Shown here: positions 24,302 to 37,609 of the stretch, piece after piece
Numbering within the stretch: position 1 is the stretch's first letter
Layout: every line of letters begins with the position of its first letter
NCBI GenBank assembly: GCA_025677815.1
Contig: JAIXMP010000018.1
Location: 496,001 to 560,000 of the forward strand
Reading direction: 5' to 3'
Length of the DNA: 64,000 nucleotides
Source of the DNA: Phascolomyces articulosus
Lineage: Eukaryota; Mucoromycota; Mucoromycetes; Mucorales; Lichtheimiaceae
Made by a program: the position numbers and the translations under genes
Notes under the pieces: model-generated
What the model was told of the DNA's origin: nothing
Seen by the model: only the letters and a program-made list of their open reading frames with translations
The model's database searches: none

Positions 24302-27300
24302 TAAATAATATACCGATTTCATTGTAAGACTAGATATTCTCCAAATGTTAAAAAAAACACAGTTCAATCTACTTGAATGGAAGTAGTGTTCTACTTTTTC
24401 TTTTTTTTCTTCTATACATAGCAACCGAGCATGTTTAATAATATTAATAGGACTATATACTCTTTTACCATATTCATGATGCTATTCAAGTAGCCTGACA
24501 AATAAATCGGCGCTATGGAAAAATATGCATAAATCCTCTTGTGACAAAGTGAACTATGTAGCACTTAACCATTTATTGCTACCTCTAAATCTATGACAAC
24601 CATGGCTTTCTTTTTAGACATTGACTTCATTAATTTCCTTTTTTTTCAACGCGCACAACTCTCAAGGTTCCAAGGCTTGGGATTTTTTTTCTTAAGGTAA
24701 GTGCTATCAAAGATAAATACCTTTCCATTGACTGGTCTTAAAAAGTTAAGCAGCTTCCATTCAAATGAAGGTTTACTGGGGATGGATGATTGCTAACTGT
24801 GGATGTTGGCTTTAATTCGTAGCTCTCTTTATTATTATTATTTTGTATATAGGCAATCAAGGCATTCAAGTTCAACTTCTTCGCATCTTCAAACCTTTTA
24901 CGTCTTTAAAGCTTTTCAAATCTAAGCCATTCAAGATATTCAAGATTTCTCTTCCTAAATTACTGTAACATTTGGGGCAATATCTTTTGACATGGTTCAG
25001 TTTAGCCGATTAACTGAGGAATAGGGAGGGCTGTCATGGTAACTTTTTAAAGTGTTTGGCAATGTTATAGAAATAATTCTTTTTTTTTTCCTCCATGATA
25101 GAAAGTCCTCTATAAAACAGAATATTGTTTGTTCGTTTCTTTTAAACCTTTTTCAGAATGATCCCGAATGCACGGCTCATGGTAATAAAATTGACTTTTT
25201 CCCTTTTTTTTAGGTCAATCATATAGACGCTTATTTTTTTTATAACTATTGAATCTTAATCCAAGGTAGCTCCTCTATATGGTATTAACATTCTTGTTGC
25301 TTTATATCCAATCCTGGAAATAGAAACATATTTGAAAAGACTTATAGATTTCTGCACGCTGATAGAAAATGGTATATTGCTGTTGAATTAATGTAAAGAG
25401 AGGAACTGATAGCCTGATATGTCCGTATATTCAACTTGATTCACCGTTATATAATTGTATTTACATTACGACGGAGCAATGGAAGAACAGACAACTTCCA
25501 AAGCGTAGAGGATACCAGACCCTTTTGTTGAAGTGACAATGGTGGTATCAATATCTTTACTGTATCTATCACCCATGGTTTGCATTAAATGACATGTAAA
25601 TATCCATCATCAACCTTGGATTCGATTTGCTGTGCTAATGGAACGAAAGAAATAGCTACATTATTCATAAAATATATCACACCCGTAGTAATTTTGTGAA
25701 TATATTTTGAAGAAGTCTATATTATTACGATGATAAGGGTTTTTTTTTGTTCAACTTTTTTATTTATATTTTCTTCAACCCTCCCTCTAATATATATAAT
25801 CATTGATTAATATATACCATCGCGATTATCAACGAGAAAGTGCACAGAGTTTCCTTCGTCATCTTCATAACAGACTAGTGAACGTTTTAGAAGAATTGTA
25901 TTTAAAATGTATTCAATCGTTTGAACAAAAAAAAACACCTGAAATATGATGAATAACAATGATATTATATACTCTTCCGGGTCTTTACTTGAATGGTGAA
26001 GATATATTTATATGGCCTAGTTTAATACATCTTCCGTTCAAGCCATTATCAAATAATAAAAACAAGAAGTGATATATTATCTTTGTTACTGAAACAGCTA
26101 AATTCTACTCAACTTCAAATTCGATTGTATTCAAAAAAAAAAGTTTATGTATATTTATGGATATTAATAAAAAAAAACATGACAATCTAATATCATCAGA
26201 GAAGATCTCTCTTTGGGTTTTCTCATAACGAACTTTCGGACCCTTCCATGATGTTTTTTTGTTATTTTGGTATTTGGGAAGGACTGAAGGATGATGGTGT
26301 TATGGTGGAAATCAATGTATGTACTATTTATGCTTCTTTTTTATATATGCTGGGTTCTTTTCTTTGAATAATAGGTGATCATAATAGAATGGACAACCCA
26401 AAAACAATAGATAATATTAATATAAAATAATGTATAACTAAACTAGATAAGTCATGAATGAACTTAGTGCAGGAATATTTTCTACTACAACGGGTATCCT
26501 AGTGCTAAATTTGGCCATTTTTAATTTTTATGCTGTTGATGATTATGATGATTATACAGAAGATGTACTCAATGGTTACATGGATACATTCTTGGGTAAT
26601 AACAATGTACTAGTGGGAATTGAACTTAATGAATTTATAATAGCATCCGTCGGTAACTATTCTATCGTTATTTTATTATACTTCCAAAAGACAAGAGATT
26701 AAGAGCAAAAAAAAAAAAAAAATGGAGCATCCATATACATTTTTATATTTACACACTTTATTTATTTCATCCGAATATAAAAAATACTCAAAGTCATCAA
26801 TGGAAAGATTTTTAGCTATTCATTTTCTCTGGAAGGATTAGGTGTTTAACTTATTGACTTACGTGTCCTGATACAAGCTCATCTAGTTTTGAAGATTGCT
26901 TTTCTGTCGCTGACTAATGTAGAACCTACATAGTCACCAACAAGAGCATAATTGCCTGTTTCTTCCAGTAGTAACTCATCTTTGTTTTCAACAACTTCCA
27001 GCAGCTCATCTCTGCCGTCAACAACCTCCGGTAACTCAACATTGTCGACGCCATTAGAGTCTACTTTATGCATCACGGAAACAAAGATATACATGTAACA
27101 ATGACCGACCATACAACAGTGCCAACACTTACTACGACCGAAAAAAAATGGCCACCATATCTACATATGAGACTACTGTGCCAATAATGACAGTGATGGC
27201 GACACTAAAATATTCAACCTTTATTAAAACTGGGTTCGCTGATCCACCCATAACAACAAGCACATAGATATCAACTCATTCTATTTTTGCTCCTGTTGTT

Positions 27301-28805
27301 GATAATAATTGTATATAAGAACACTAATTAGACCACATTCTTAAAGGGGTAACTCTTTACATTTGCATACTAACAAGTGAAGCTGTCAAAAAAAATTTAC
27401 TTTGCAGATTTCGTTTAGTTTAAAATCCCATATACATAATATATAACAGACAAAGGGAAGGATGACCATTTTTAGCAATATAATAATGATCGTTCCTTTG
27501 ATGTGTGTAAAGATCATATACATGCATGCTATATTTTATAGAAAAGGGCTTGTTCGTTGTGCTATTATTCCTGAAGATCAATTTTGAACAACATCACTTT
27601 TTTTTTCTGGCTTTAGGATATTTACCTTTATCATTACTATTATTATTAGACACTGCAAATAGGTTTCTTCCCATGATTAGCAAAAAAAGTGGGACCTTCA
27701 ACCATAATAATGTGGCGAAGTCTTCTACTATAGCAAAGTGCTAAATTACCCGAGACCACAAATCGATCACCAAATCTACAAATTGGGAATAACGCGTTTT
27801 TTTTTTTTTTTTTTTTTTTTTTGTGGTGGTGTTCATGTTGTTATATTTATACCTGCTGCTGAGCCAAAGCAGGGTATGGAACTATATATCGGGTATTTAT
27901 AATCAATATCGTCGTTGTATACTATGTTGCTGCCATCGTTGAATATATAGTAGTACGTTATTAGATACTATTTATACCCGAGGTAATAATGAATAACAAT
28001 GGAAATTAATTAGTGAGTATTCAATACTAAAATGGTCAAATGTTTTTTTTATCATAAAATAGTTAATAAGTAAAAGAAGTGTAAAAAGATAATCATCATT
28101 TTTTCTATATATACTAGCCTTCTTGCTTAGATGCTGATGGAATCATTTCTAGAAAAATAAAAACTTCTTTTATTATGATTCCTCTTTAACTTTTATTATT
28201 CCATGATATGCTTTGACCTTGATAATAAGAATGATATTAAAATAAACAAACTTAGTCTTGTTTCAAATACTTTATTATAAGATGTTAGCTAATGGAAACG
28301 CCACAAACGGTAGTCAAAGTTTTTGTTTCTTTGTGTGACCTTGTTACTACTAATATCTAAAATACACAGTGGGGAGGTCATGCGGTAAGAAAAGAAAGAA
28401 ATTGAACTTCCCCTTTTGAAGCTCCTTCGATATTAAATTATTATAATCCCTTTATTCATTCATTCATCCCAATTATCATCTATCGTCAGTATCATCATGA
28501 TAATATTAATATCATGTATTTCAAAAAGATGAACTTAATAGTAGTTAAACAGATGGATGATGCTATTGAGCACATTATACTAATAAATAACAACAACGAC
28601 AAGATAAGACAATTGTTGCGTAATGCAAACAATGCGAAATGATTAACCCGTTTTAGGTTAATCCGAATATATCTGCCAATCAAAAATGAAAAACGGTTTT
28701 CTTTTGAGGAGAAAAAAAAAGACGAGTTGGGCTTCGCCTTTTCTTTTTCTTCCACTTTTTTTCACTTTTTTATTATATATACCTTTTTTTTCTACTCTTT
28801 TTAAA
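24302..28805. other. 4.5 kb gene desert with possible relics
   Basis: No complete gene recognised. Frames are interrupted throughout. Candidate remnants include a plus-strand Ser/Thr-rich reading (about 26940-27070) broken by stops, and an 82-codon plus frame at 26454-26702 of unconvincing composition. The 26 nt T-run at 27797 and many shorter A/T runs are present. The final ~120 bp before 28806 is pyrimidine-rich with TATATA and is the likely promoter of the next gene. Confidence 0.5.
27797..27822. repeat. 26 nt homopolymer T tract
   Basis: The longest homopolymer noticed in the window, preceded by ACGCG and followed by GTGGTGG. It could be a slippage-prone tract or the poly(A) end of a retro-inserted sequence read on the other strand; nothing recognisable lies next to it. 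Confidence 0.85.
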
Positions 28806-30251
28806 ATGCATTTGAATTTAAAAACATCGTTATTGGGTCTATTAAGTATTGCTGGTAATGTGTCTATTGAACATTGTATCTTTATATAAGAAATATAGCC
28901 TCATTTTGTATACTCATGGAGGTTGAATTATTCTTTTCTATTTTATAAACACTTTTTTTTTTTTTGCTTGGCTTGCTGCGACGTACACCGACCACTATCT
29001 TACGAAACATTTTCCAATTTCTCCTTATTTTCAATAACCTCACGTGGACACTACTACTATCATTGGATTCTACCACCTTTTTTTTTGAATAAAATAAAAC
29101 AGCATTCGTCAATGCCATTCCCATTGAAGACGTTTCAGTGACTTCAGTCGAGTTAGCTGAAGAACCTATGGATGCTCATGGTAGTGAACATTTGTACGTG
29201 ACCGTGACTCGCACCGACGACCTTGTGGATGATGATGGTTCACTTTTGGCTGAACGTATCATGGCCGTTCAGGTGACTTTTGATGTGATTGAGAAGCAGG
29301 TGCGTTTTTTATCTCTCTTGGTCTTTTTAATTGAATGATTTGTTATCATAACATGGAAACCATGTATCTATTGAAACAAACTGACTAACTGGTCTCACTG
29401 ACTTTGATTTTTTTTTCTCTCATTTCTCTCCCACACTAAAAAAACTATAGTTGCATTGCAACGGTGTACCTGTTGAAATTGGTGTTTCCAATATTCAAGT
29501 CGAAGCCCATATTGCTTCCAACCCTGAAAAATTGACTATTAACTCTGCAGAAGAAGCTGCTCTTTTGGAAGATACTTTTGATATTGGCTTGGCTACTGTT
29601 GAAGTCACTGCTACCTTGGTTGAAGAACTCAAGACATCTGATGGTTTGACATTCCGCCGTTTGAATGTTCAAGAACGTATTACTGAAATCAATGGTGAAA
29701 ATGTCGTTCAAACCGACGCAGGTCAACAAGTATTGGATATGTATGAAGATGGCTCCTTTGAACGATGGGCTGTTGATCCTATCACCGGTTTCTTGTTGCC
29801 TGGCCCTGCTGTTATCGATGATCCTGCTACATTTGAAACTCATGAAGATGGTAAAGCATAAACTGATCTTATATATTACTCTATTACTTACATGGTTCAT
29901 ATTAACCATATCTGTTTTAAATATATAGCTCTTCCTCAACTCGAAGTAGAAGAAAAGCAACCTGTCCTTTCATCTGAGCATGCTGGTACCAAGGGCTGTG
30001 CTGGTGCATTGATTGATCCTGTTGTTGAATGGTGGAACGACCAATCTTCTTTGGTTCATGGTTTCATTACCGGTGGTTTCTTGGCTTTCTTGTTTGCTAT
30101 TGCTTTGGGTATTCGTCAATTGATTGTTTCTTCTTCTGCCAACTCGGATTATGATCAATTGCCTATTTCAGATCATGATCAAAACCAGGAGGCTATTTGG
30201 CAAGATAAGAAAGAACAAAAGGAGGATGAAAAACGCCCCTTCTTGTCTTAA
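28806..30251 (+). CDS. Secreted-pathway type I membrane protein of unknown function
   Basis: Four exons: 28806-28854, 29103-29299, 29451-29850, 29929-30251, giving 322 aa. Family not recognised. Residues 1-23 form a clean signal peptide (MHLNLKTSLLGLLSIAG-AFVNA, cut before IPIED), with the first intron inside it. The lumenal or external part (24 to ~258) is acidic, Val/Glu-rich and probably beta-structured, with few cysteines. It is followed by one strong membrane helix (about 263-286, HGFITGGFLAFLFAIALGIR) and a ~35-residue charged cytosolic tail ending EDEKRPFLS. Splice sites are canonical and the phases agree. The topology suggests a cell-surface or endomembrane receptor- or adaptor-like protein, but that is inference only. 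Confidence 0.85.
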
Positions 30252-31065
30252 ATAAGAGAGGTTGTTCCTTCCTTGATATGTTATTAACACCCCACATACT
30301 ACCCAATCCACCATTCCACCTCATTGAACTCTTATTGGATTAGCATATTAAAAAAAAAAAAAAAGAAAGCAAACAAAAGGAGAAAGTTGAAAAAGGGTGT
30401 TTGAATATCGTTGAAGAGTTGAACAACAACAATAATAATAATAGTACATAAACAACAATAACAAACTTGCACATATACAAATTTATATATTCCCTCATCT
30501 CCCTTTTGCTTTTCTTTTTTTTTCTTTTTTTCGTCTTTCCCATTTTCACTTTCTTTCTTTTTGCCTTATTTTTTTTTTCTGTGATGTCTTTTTTTTTCAT
30601 TTTGTTAAATCCTTTTAAATATGTTGTATATAAAGAAATTATATATCTCCAAAAAAACAATGTTTGAGAATGGGAATACATTTTTTATGTATAGTAAAAA
30701 GTATTAAGATGGTTATTATTATATTATTATTATTAGAGAGTTTAAAAAGTAATTTAAGGTATAGTATATACATCATATATATATATATATATAAAGGAGT
30801 AACAAGAAAGAGAGAGAAATGTATGTGCTATGTCTGTGTGTGCATAGAATTAAGGGTTTTATGGGATGACTTGAACAAGGATAATACCAACTACCACAAC
30901 GACAATATACATGTGGTGTGTAAAAAGACTTGTTTTAAACAAGAGGAGTATAAATATAGAGGGCGATCTGTAGATGGGAGGACAGAAAGAAAAGATGTTT
31001 ATGGGTGGGGTATATATAAATATATAAAATATTACAGAAAAAGCAATCAAATCCATTATTTAAAA
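30252..31065. other. Convergent 3' spacer
   Basis: Holds 3' ends of the membrane-protein gene and the small Ser-rich gene. Contains long T-rich tracts (30500-30660) and a TA dinucleotide run near 30775. No gene seen. Confidence 0.6.
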
Positions 31066-31395
31066 TTAATTGATGACAAGAGAAGGTCGACTGCTGCTGT
31101 TAGGATGAGATCGACGAATAGTGCCAGTAATAAATCGTTTCACGACTGACAACTTTTTGTTTAATGTAACTTGTTCTTCATGATTTTGAGGGTGATCCTC
31201 CAAGGTAGATTCTTCATCATGTTCTGGAGTCATTTTTGTCATCATCATGTTTGTCATATGAGTCGAAGAAGAAGAACCACATGAAGATAAAGAACTTGTT
31301 GGTGAAGTGGGTGGTACATCATGAATGAAATCCAAAGATAAAGAAGATTTAGAATGAATAGCATTCATATTGAAATGTTCAGTAAAGCGTGACAT
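31066..31395 (-). CDS. Small Ser/Thr-rich protein of unknown function, 109 aa
   Basis: Single exon. I chose the internal Met at 31395 (MSRFTEHFNMN) rather than one 29 codons upstream, because the upstream residues are a Phe/Ser run read from a T/C-rich 5' leader. The protein has a Ser-rich middle (SPTSSLSSCGSSSSTHM), Met-rich and acidic segments (EHDEESTLEDHPQNHEEQ) and a basic C-terminus (KKLSVVKRFITGTIRRSHPNSSSRPS). No signal peptide or membrane helix. A TATATATA element sits about 130 bp upstream (31531-31541). I cannot name a function. The basic Ser/Arg tail could be a phosphorylation or membrane-binding segment. Confidence 0.55.
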   Translation of the reverse strand: MSRFTEHFNMNAIHSKSSLSLDFIHDVPPTSPTSSLSSCGSSSSTHMTNMMMTKMTPEHDEESTLEDHPQNHEEQVTLNKKLSVVKRFITGTIRRSHPNSSSRPSLVIN

Positions 31396-33013
31396 GATAA
31401 TAAAATTCGTTGGGAAAAAAAATGAAATGAAAAAGAGAAGAGTAGAAAAAGAAGAAGAAAAAGTTTTAGAAAATAAGATCAAACATTCGAAAATGATCGA
31501 CGGTGTAAAAAAACTGAGTCGCCCTTTTTATATATATAGAATATCTTTTTTTTATCGTTTAGTTCCTCCGATCCAATATGTTATAGGGTGACCCTTCCCC
31601 TTCTTAAATGAACATATTTTCAAGGGTAACCCTACTTCTTCATACTCATCTAAACTATATATTACTTATTACTATTGTTATCAAAGTCAAAAAGTCTAGA
31701 TCTTTTTTTTTAAAATGAACAATAAGTTACTTTGCTAAAAATTATCCCTTTTTCTATCACTTTGACCTACATCAAATATAAAATTATCATCCGTTTTTTT
31801 TCTTTTTTCATACGAATAAACCCACCTGGGATTTATACTAAAACCTTTCGCCCCTGATTTTGGTGTTATGGGTTGTTTCTTTACATATTTGAACGAATCA
31901 AAAATAGAAACTTTGGTCCTCCGCCTTCAAGGTCAGTTGAATATTCATTTATTCATTTTATTTGATGATGTCGTTTGAATGTTTGAGACCTTAAATGTTT
32001 CAATATGTTATATAAGAAACAAGGAAAAAGACTCTCTCTGTGAGATGAGAGATCAAGTATAGCTTAAATGAACACCACGCGAGACTTTGAAATACTCGTG
32101 TAACTTATAAAACCTATTGACATTTCTATAATAGGCCATTTGAGATCTCTTAAAGATCTCCCATTCTTCAATTCTTTTTGTTTGTTGTTATACAACAAAA
32201 CACTTATTTGTTTCATTTCAAATCTCTTTGTGTTCCATGGAATTAAATCCATTTCCATTTATTTTGTCATTCATATGATAAATAATACCCAATAGGCGGA
32301 TTTAGACATACAACATAGTAGGATCGAGTCAATTGAATCACTTATTAATTTACTGTGACTATTATTGCTACAAGAACTTGCAGTAGTTACTGACTGACTT
32401 ACTAGGGAAGTAGATCGTTAATTAGATACTATATATACGACTTAAACTAGACTGATTTTATTTTTGGGAGACAAGTTGCCCAAAATAAACTTTTTACTTA
32501 ATTGAGTTATTTCAGTTATTTCACACACTATTACTATACTATTGTTGAGGAGCTGAATAACATTATTACATTAGAAACATCAGAGAAAATTGAATTGAGA
32601 GATGGGAATTATTATTTTATTAAACAATAAAGATGATGTGATGAACAATATTTCTTTTTTTTTTTGAGAATGAATTGATTTGTTCAAACTTGTATGATGA
32701 CTATTAATAATAATAAAAAAGAAAGAAAAAATGATGAAAATGCTAGAGTTGTAGTAGTTGTTGCTGTAGTTGCTGGATGATATATATATATATTTGAAGA
32801 GGGGATGGGTTAGTTACATAAATAAAGAATAATAAAATAATAAAGAAAAATATGAGAATGTGAGTGAGAGTTAGTAATAAGTGGTAAAGAGAAGAAAAAA
32901 AAATAGAGTTAGAGAAAAGTGACGGTTGTTGCTGCTGAATTGTTTGGGGAAGGGGGGAAGGAAATATAAGGATAGAAGAAAGAAGAAGTATATAGGTTAT
33001 ACATTTTTTTCCT
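31396..33013. other. 1.6 kb intergenic stretch
   Basis: Upstream of the small Ser-rich gene and downstream of urease. AT-rich with a TATATATA near 31535 and a short palindromic patch GAGATCTCTTAAAGATCTC near 32140. Purine-rich AGAGAG stretches near 32880 probably belong to the urease 3' end. No gene seen. Confidence 0.55.
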
Positions 33014-36000
33014 TTAAAAGATAAACACAGACTGTGTTAACGGTAATTCAGAGACGGGTTCACAATTACACTCTTGACCATCTGCTGTGACCTGATACGT
33101 TTCTGGATCCACTGTGATCACTGGCATACAATCATTCAATTTCATATCCTTTTTGCCGATGTTTCGACAATTTTTGACTGGTTCGATTCTCTTGCGTAAA
33201 CCATAAGAGGCAATGACACCTGAATCCACGGAGAGCTGAGATACAAATAAGCAACTGGTTTGGCCAGTAGCAGAAGGCATCATACCAAACATTGGACGAG
33301 AAAGCACAGGTTCGGTGGTTGGAATCGAAGCATTTGGATCACCCATATTACACCATGCTACTACACCTCCCTTAATCACCATTTCAGGTTTGGAACCGAA
33401 GAAATCTGGGGTATATACAACAATATCTGCTAATTTTCCAACTTCAATGGATCCAACAATATGACTCACACCATGAGCAATGGCACTATAAAGAGTAAAA
33501 AAATTTATATTAAAAAAATGGAGTGTGTGTGAGTGAGAGAATGAAAAAGAAGCTTATTTTTTTTTTTGTGCATCCATCATGATTTACCCCCTTCCTTCCT
33601 TATTAAAAAAGGTAATAATAAAAGAAACTTACGGATTAATGGTATATTTGGCAATGTATCTACGAATACGATAATTATCACCTTCCACATCTTCATCTTC
33701 CGGTAATTTACCGCGCTGATCACGCATCTTACTTGCGGTCTTCCATGTTCGTAAGATCACTTCACCAATACGACCCATAGCAAGCGCGTCGGAGCTAATC
33801 ATACTGATCGCACCCATATCTTGTAAAACGTCTTCAGCAGCAATAGTCTCGGCTCGAATACGACTTTCGGCAAAGGCAACATCTTCAGGAATCGATTTAG
33901 ATAAATGATGACATACCATTAACATGTCCACATGCTCATCCAATGTATTAGTAGTAAAGGGTCGTGTAGGGTTGGTCGATGATGGAAGGACGTTAGGTTC
34001 GGCACATACAGTAATAACTATAATTATTGTTATTGAGTAAAGTAGAGTAGTGCGTGGGAAGAATAGATCATAATAGGAAATAATAATAATAATAATTTTA
34101 AAGTTAAAGAAGAATATTAGAATTCAAGAAGTATATCGAAGAAGTATGTACAAATAAAGAAATAAAAAAAATATACAAAAAAAATAAAATATATAACTTA
34201 CTGTCAGGAGCATGACCACCACCAGCACCTTCACTATGATAAGTGTGAATGGTGCGGTTCTTGAAAGCGGCAACAGTTGATTCGACATATCCAGCTTCGT
34301 TTAACGTGTCAGCGTGAATTGTAGCCTATTAATTGGGGCACATGCGTCAAAAAAAACGTTATTTAATAACAAATAAGGATATTTTTTTTTCTCTGAACTT
34401 CTACATTAAGTCCATTCCCGAGACTCTATTTCTATCATGTTTCTATATCACAAAGGCCCCATTTTCACACACACACACATATATACAAACAAATAAGATC
34501 ATAAAACTTTGTATTACCTGTACATCAAGTTCTTCACAAACATCCAAACAAACATCAATAGAAGCAGGTGTTGTACCCCAATCTTCGTGTAGTTTCAAAC
34601 CCAATACACCAGATTCGACTTGTTCAACAATATCTTTACGGTTGGTAACATTACCTTTACCAGTAAAACCACAATTTAAAGGTAAATCATCAGTAGCTTT
34701 GAAGATCATTTCAACATTATGTCTTCCGTTAGTACATGTTGTCGCATTGGAACCGGTGGTAGGACCACTACCACCACCAATTAAAGTGGTTAAACCACAA
34801 GCAATGGCTTGTTCTGCCATTTGTGGACAAAGAAAATGAACGTGGGTATCGATACCACCAGCAGTAAAAATTTTGCCTTCACCAGCCAAGGCTTCAGTGC
34901 CTGCACCAACAATCATGCCTGGTGTGACACCATCCATAACATCTGGATTACCCGCTTTGCCAATGCCGACAATGAAGCCCTTCTTGATACCAATATCGGC
35001 CTTGTAAATACCGGTATAATCAAAAATCAAAGCATTGGTAATGACCAAATCGAGAATTTCATGGTCTAATTTGCCGGTTGCTTGGCCCATGCCTTCACGA
35101 AGGACTTTACCACCACCAAATTTACATTCATCACCATATACGGTATAATCTTTTTCGACACGAGCCCATAAACTGGTATTACCTAAACGAACCAAATCAC
35201 CTGTGGTAGGACCGAAATGATCAGCATAATATTCACGTTCCAAGACATAACCCATAGGGGCGCTGGGTAAAGAAGGTGTATTGGCATCATGTAAAAATCC
35301 ACGTTCCTTGATTAATTGCATAATATCAGGTAATCGACACATATCCACGGGACCGGAAGCTAATCCGTTACCACCAGTAATAATCTTGTTGCCACCAATT
35401 TCGACTAAAGTCACAGCTTTGAAGTCTCCAGGTTCGAAACGTACGGCTGTACCAGCAGGAATATCCAAACGCATACCATACGACAAAGCACGATTAAATA
35501 ATAAATAAGCATTGGCTTCAATGAAATGGAAATGAGAGCCAACTTGAATAGGACGATCGCCTTGGTTGGTGACGGTTAAAGAAACGCGTTTACGTCCAGC
35601 ACTTAATTCGATTTGTCCCGGTTGAACTTGAATCGCTCCGGGAGCAATAAAATTAACATTGGGTTCAGGGAGTGAAAATTTGTCGGAGGGTGGGATAGGT
35701 AAAAATGAACCATACAAAGCCATTTCTAAGTTGCCGTCGTCGGTACAGATCGGATCGTGAACAGTGACCAAATAGGTGCCATCGGGAAAAGTACCTTCGA
35801 TTTGTACATCGTGCATAGTAGTTAAGGCATCAGGCATCACATGGCGACGGCCCAACATTTGTTTACCCATATCCATAAGTTGGGCTACAGAGTAAGTACC
35901 ATCTCTCATGAATTCTAATAGTTGTGAAGCAATCAATGCTGTTGCTTCTGAATGGTTTAATTTGACACCTCGTGCCAATCGTTTTTGAGCGAGAAAGCCA

Positions 36001-36133
36001 ACTAATCGTTTGATTGTTTTTTATTGTTAGCTACATGGGTTTATTTAATTATGAATAAATAGATAGACTGAATAATCAACTTACCATTACTTAAAAGAAG
36101 CTTGTCAAGCTCACGAGGAACAAGACGCACCAT
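33014..36133 (-). CDS. URE1: Urease (single-chain, nickel-dependent)
   Basis: Hydrolyses urea to ammonia and carbamate; cytosolic nickel enzyme. Exons on the minus strand: 36133-36085, 36001-34518, 34325-34202, 34017-33633, 33485-33014, giving 837 aa, the usual length of the fused gamma-beta-alpha eukaryotic urease. The start [13 protein letters not shown] and [17 protein letters not shown] match the gamma domain. The beta domain has VGSHFHF. The alpha (catalytic) domain has nickel ligands His403/His405 (THVHF), the carbamylated Lys486 in [11 protein letters not shown], and downstream [24 protein letters not shown], the flap block MVCHHL, and [12 protein letters not shown]. All key residues are visible, so the enzyme should be active. 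Accessory proteins (UreD/F/G) are not in this window. Two CGATAA motifs upstream hint at GATA-factor nitrogen control, which is unproven. Confidence 0.97.
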
Positions 36134-37609
36134 AATTTATTTATAATCTGTGGGGAAAAAAAAAGTGAAAAAATAGAAAAAAATAAAAAGCGGGGAAAGA
36201 TAAAATAAAAACTTGAAAAAACGTTGTGTCTTTTTATATAAAAAAAAAAAAAAAAGAAGACTGTTTTTATTGTTGTTGTTGAGTGTGTGTGAGAGAGAGA
36301 GAGAGAAGAAGTATAAGAAGAAGAAACGTAAAGAAGAAAAAAAAAAGCAAGTACCAAAAAAAAAATTATAAAAAGGGAAAAAGAAGATGTAAGAAACCAA
36401 AAAAGAAAAAAAAAATAGCCGTATTCAAGTCAGACTGAGTGGGTATAATGCACAGTTATCGTTTATATCTTGAATATATATGAGCTTATTCCAAACTAGG
36501 TAACCGATAAGGGGAGTCCTTTTTAAACATCAATCCTATTAATCGGGATAATGATAGCCACAACAACAACCCTTGTTACACTTTTTATTGATGGTGACGA
36601 TGGTTATCAATTTAATCCTTAGGAATAATTTTATTTATATTTAAATACGCTCCCCAATCCTTAATTCCATTTATTCTTCTTCTTTTTTAATCCAACTTAT
36701 TATCTTTTAAATGCCTCATTTCACTCCTTATGCATATAAACCTACATTTGAAAGACACAAACATGCACATCATTTCCTTAAAACGTTTCAAATAAAGTTA
36801 TAAGTTATATATTTTTATAAACAACCCTGAATTATTATACTGATGATTCACTATTTACTATTTTCTATTTACCACTTGTATATCACGCGGTACGTAATTG
36901 TTGTTATATATTATAAAAAAAAACGAATGATCCCTTTTCAACTAAGCTTAAAAAAGAACTCTTTTTTTTTTATTATCATTATCTCAAAAAGAAAGAAAAG
37001 AATATTAATATGTGAATACTTATTGCCGGAGAATGCCGTGAATAGATAACGATAGTGTGTGCGTGTGAATTATTATAAGGATCTGTTCAAGTCGAATAAC
37101 TAACTATTCATGATAGAGTAATAATAGAAATAAAGATAAAGAAAACCTTATGTAAAAAAAAAAGAGATAACGAAGTAGCCTGTATATTGTTGTAAAACGT
37201 TAAAAAAATGTGGAGAAAATGAGTTGTGTCTGTGTTTGTTCTGATGTGTTTTGGTTGGTCGGGATGGGTATATTCTTTCTTGTTTGACTGATAACCAAAA
37301 TGTTATATATAAGCGGAGAAAATAAGAATCAGAAACGGCTCCTCTCATAATTATTATAGCTCTGTGAATTATTTTAGTATTAGTCTAATTCTTATCTTAT
37401 CAACACAAAAAAAGTAAACTGATAAAACACTTTCCCTCTCTTTTCTCCACACAACCAACAATTATTATTATTAACCTATCATTCTTATATAATTTGATAA
37501 CTTTAACAGAAACTCGAATTTTATACATATATAACCAATCTCTCTCTTTTTTTCTTTTGATATATTATATAAGAACATCATCATAATCGTTTTCTTTTTT
37601 ACAATCAAT
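36134..37609. other. Intergenic region upstream of urease, downstream of PUF60
   Basis: A/G-rich leader just upstream of the urease start (36140-36420), then AT-rich sequence. No coding-like frame on either strand and no RNA gene seen. Confidence 0.55.
36455..36510. promoter_or_regulatory. Pair of GATA-factor-like sites upstream of urease
   Basis: TTATCG (reverse of CGATAA) at about 36457 and CGATAAG at 36505, roughly 325-375 bp upstream of the start codon and in opposite orientation. Fungal AreA/Nit2-type regulators recognise HGATAR and often control urease. In AT-rich DNA such hexamers are frequent, so this is suggestive only. Confidence 0.25.

Noticed and set aside
26454..26702. 82-codon plus-strand frame with a hydrophobic start
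   Set aside because: Isolated in an AT-rich desert, built from Asn/Asp/Tyr-type AT-rich codons, no domain or splice context.
26879..27112. Minus-strand frame with Glu/Leu/Val repeats
   Set aside because: The repeats mirror a Ser/Thr-rich reading on the other strand that is broken by stops; more likely a low-complexity relic than a gene.
30340..30681. Phe/Ile/Lys-rich frames on both strands
   Set aside because: They are translations of T-rich/A-rich 3' UTR tracts.
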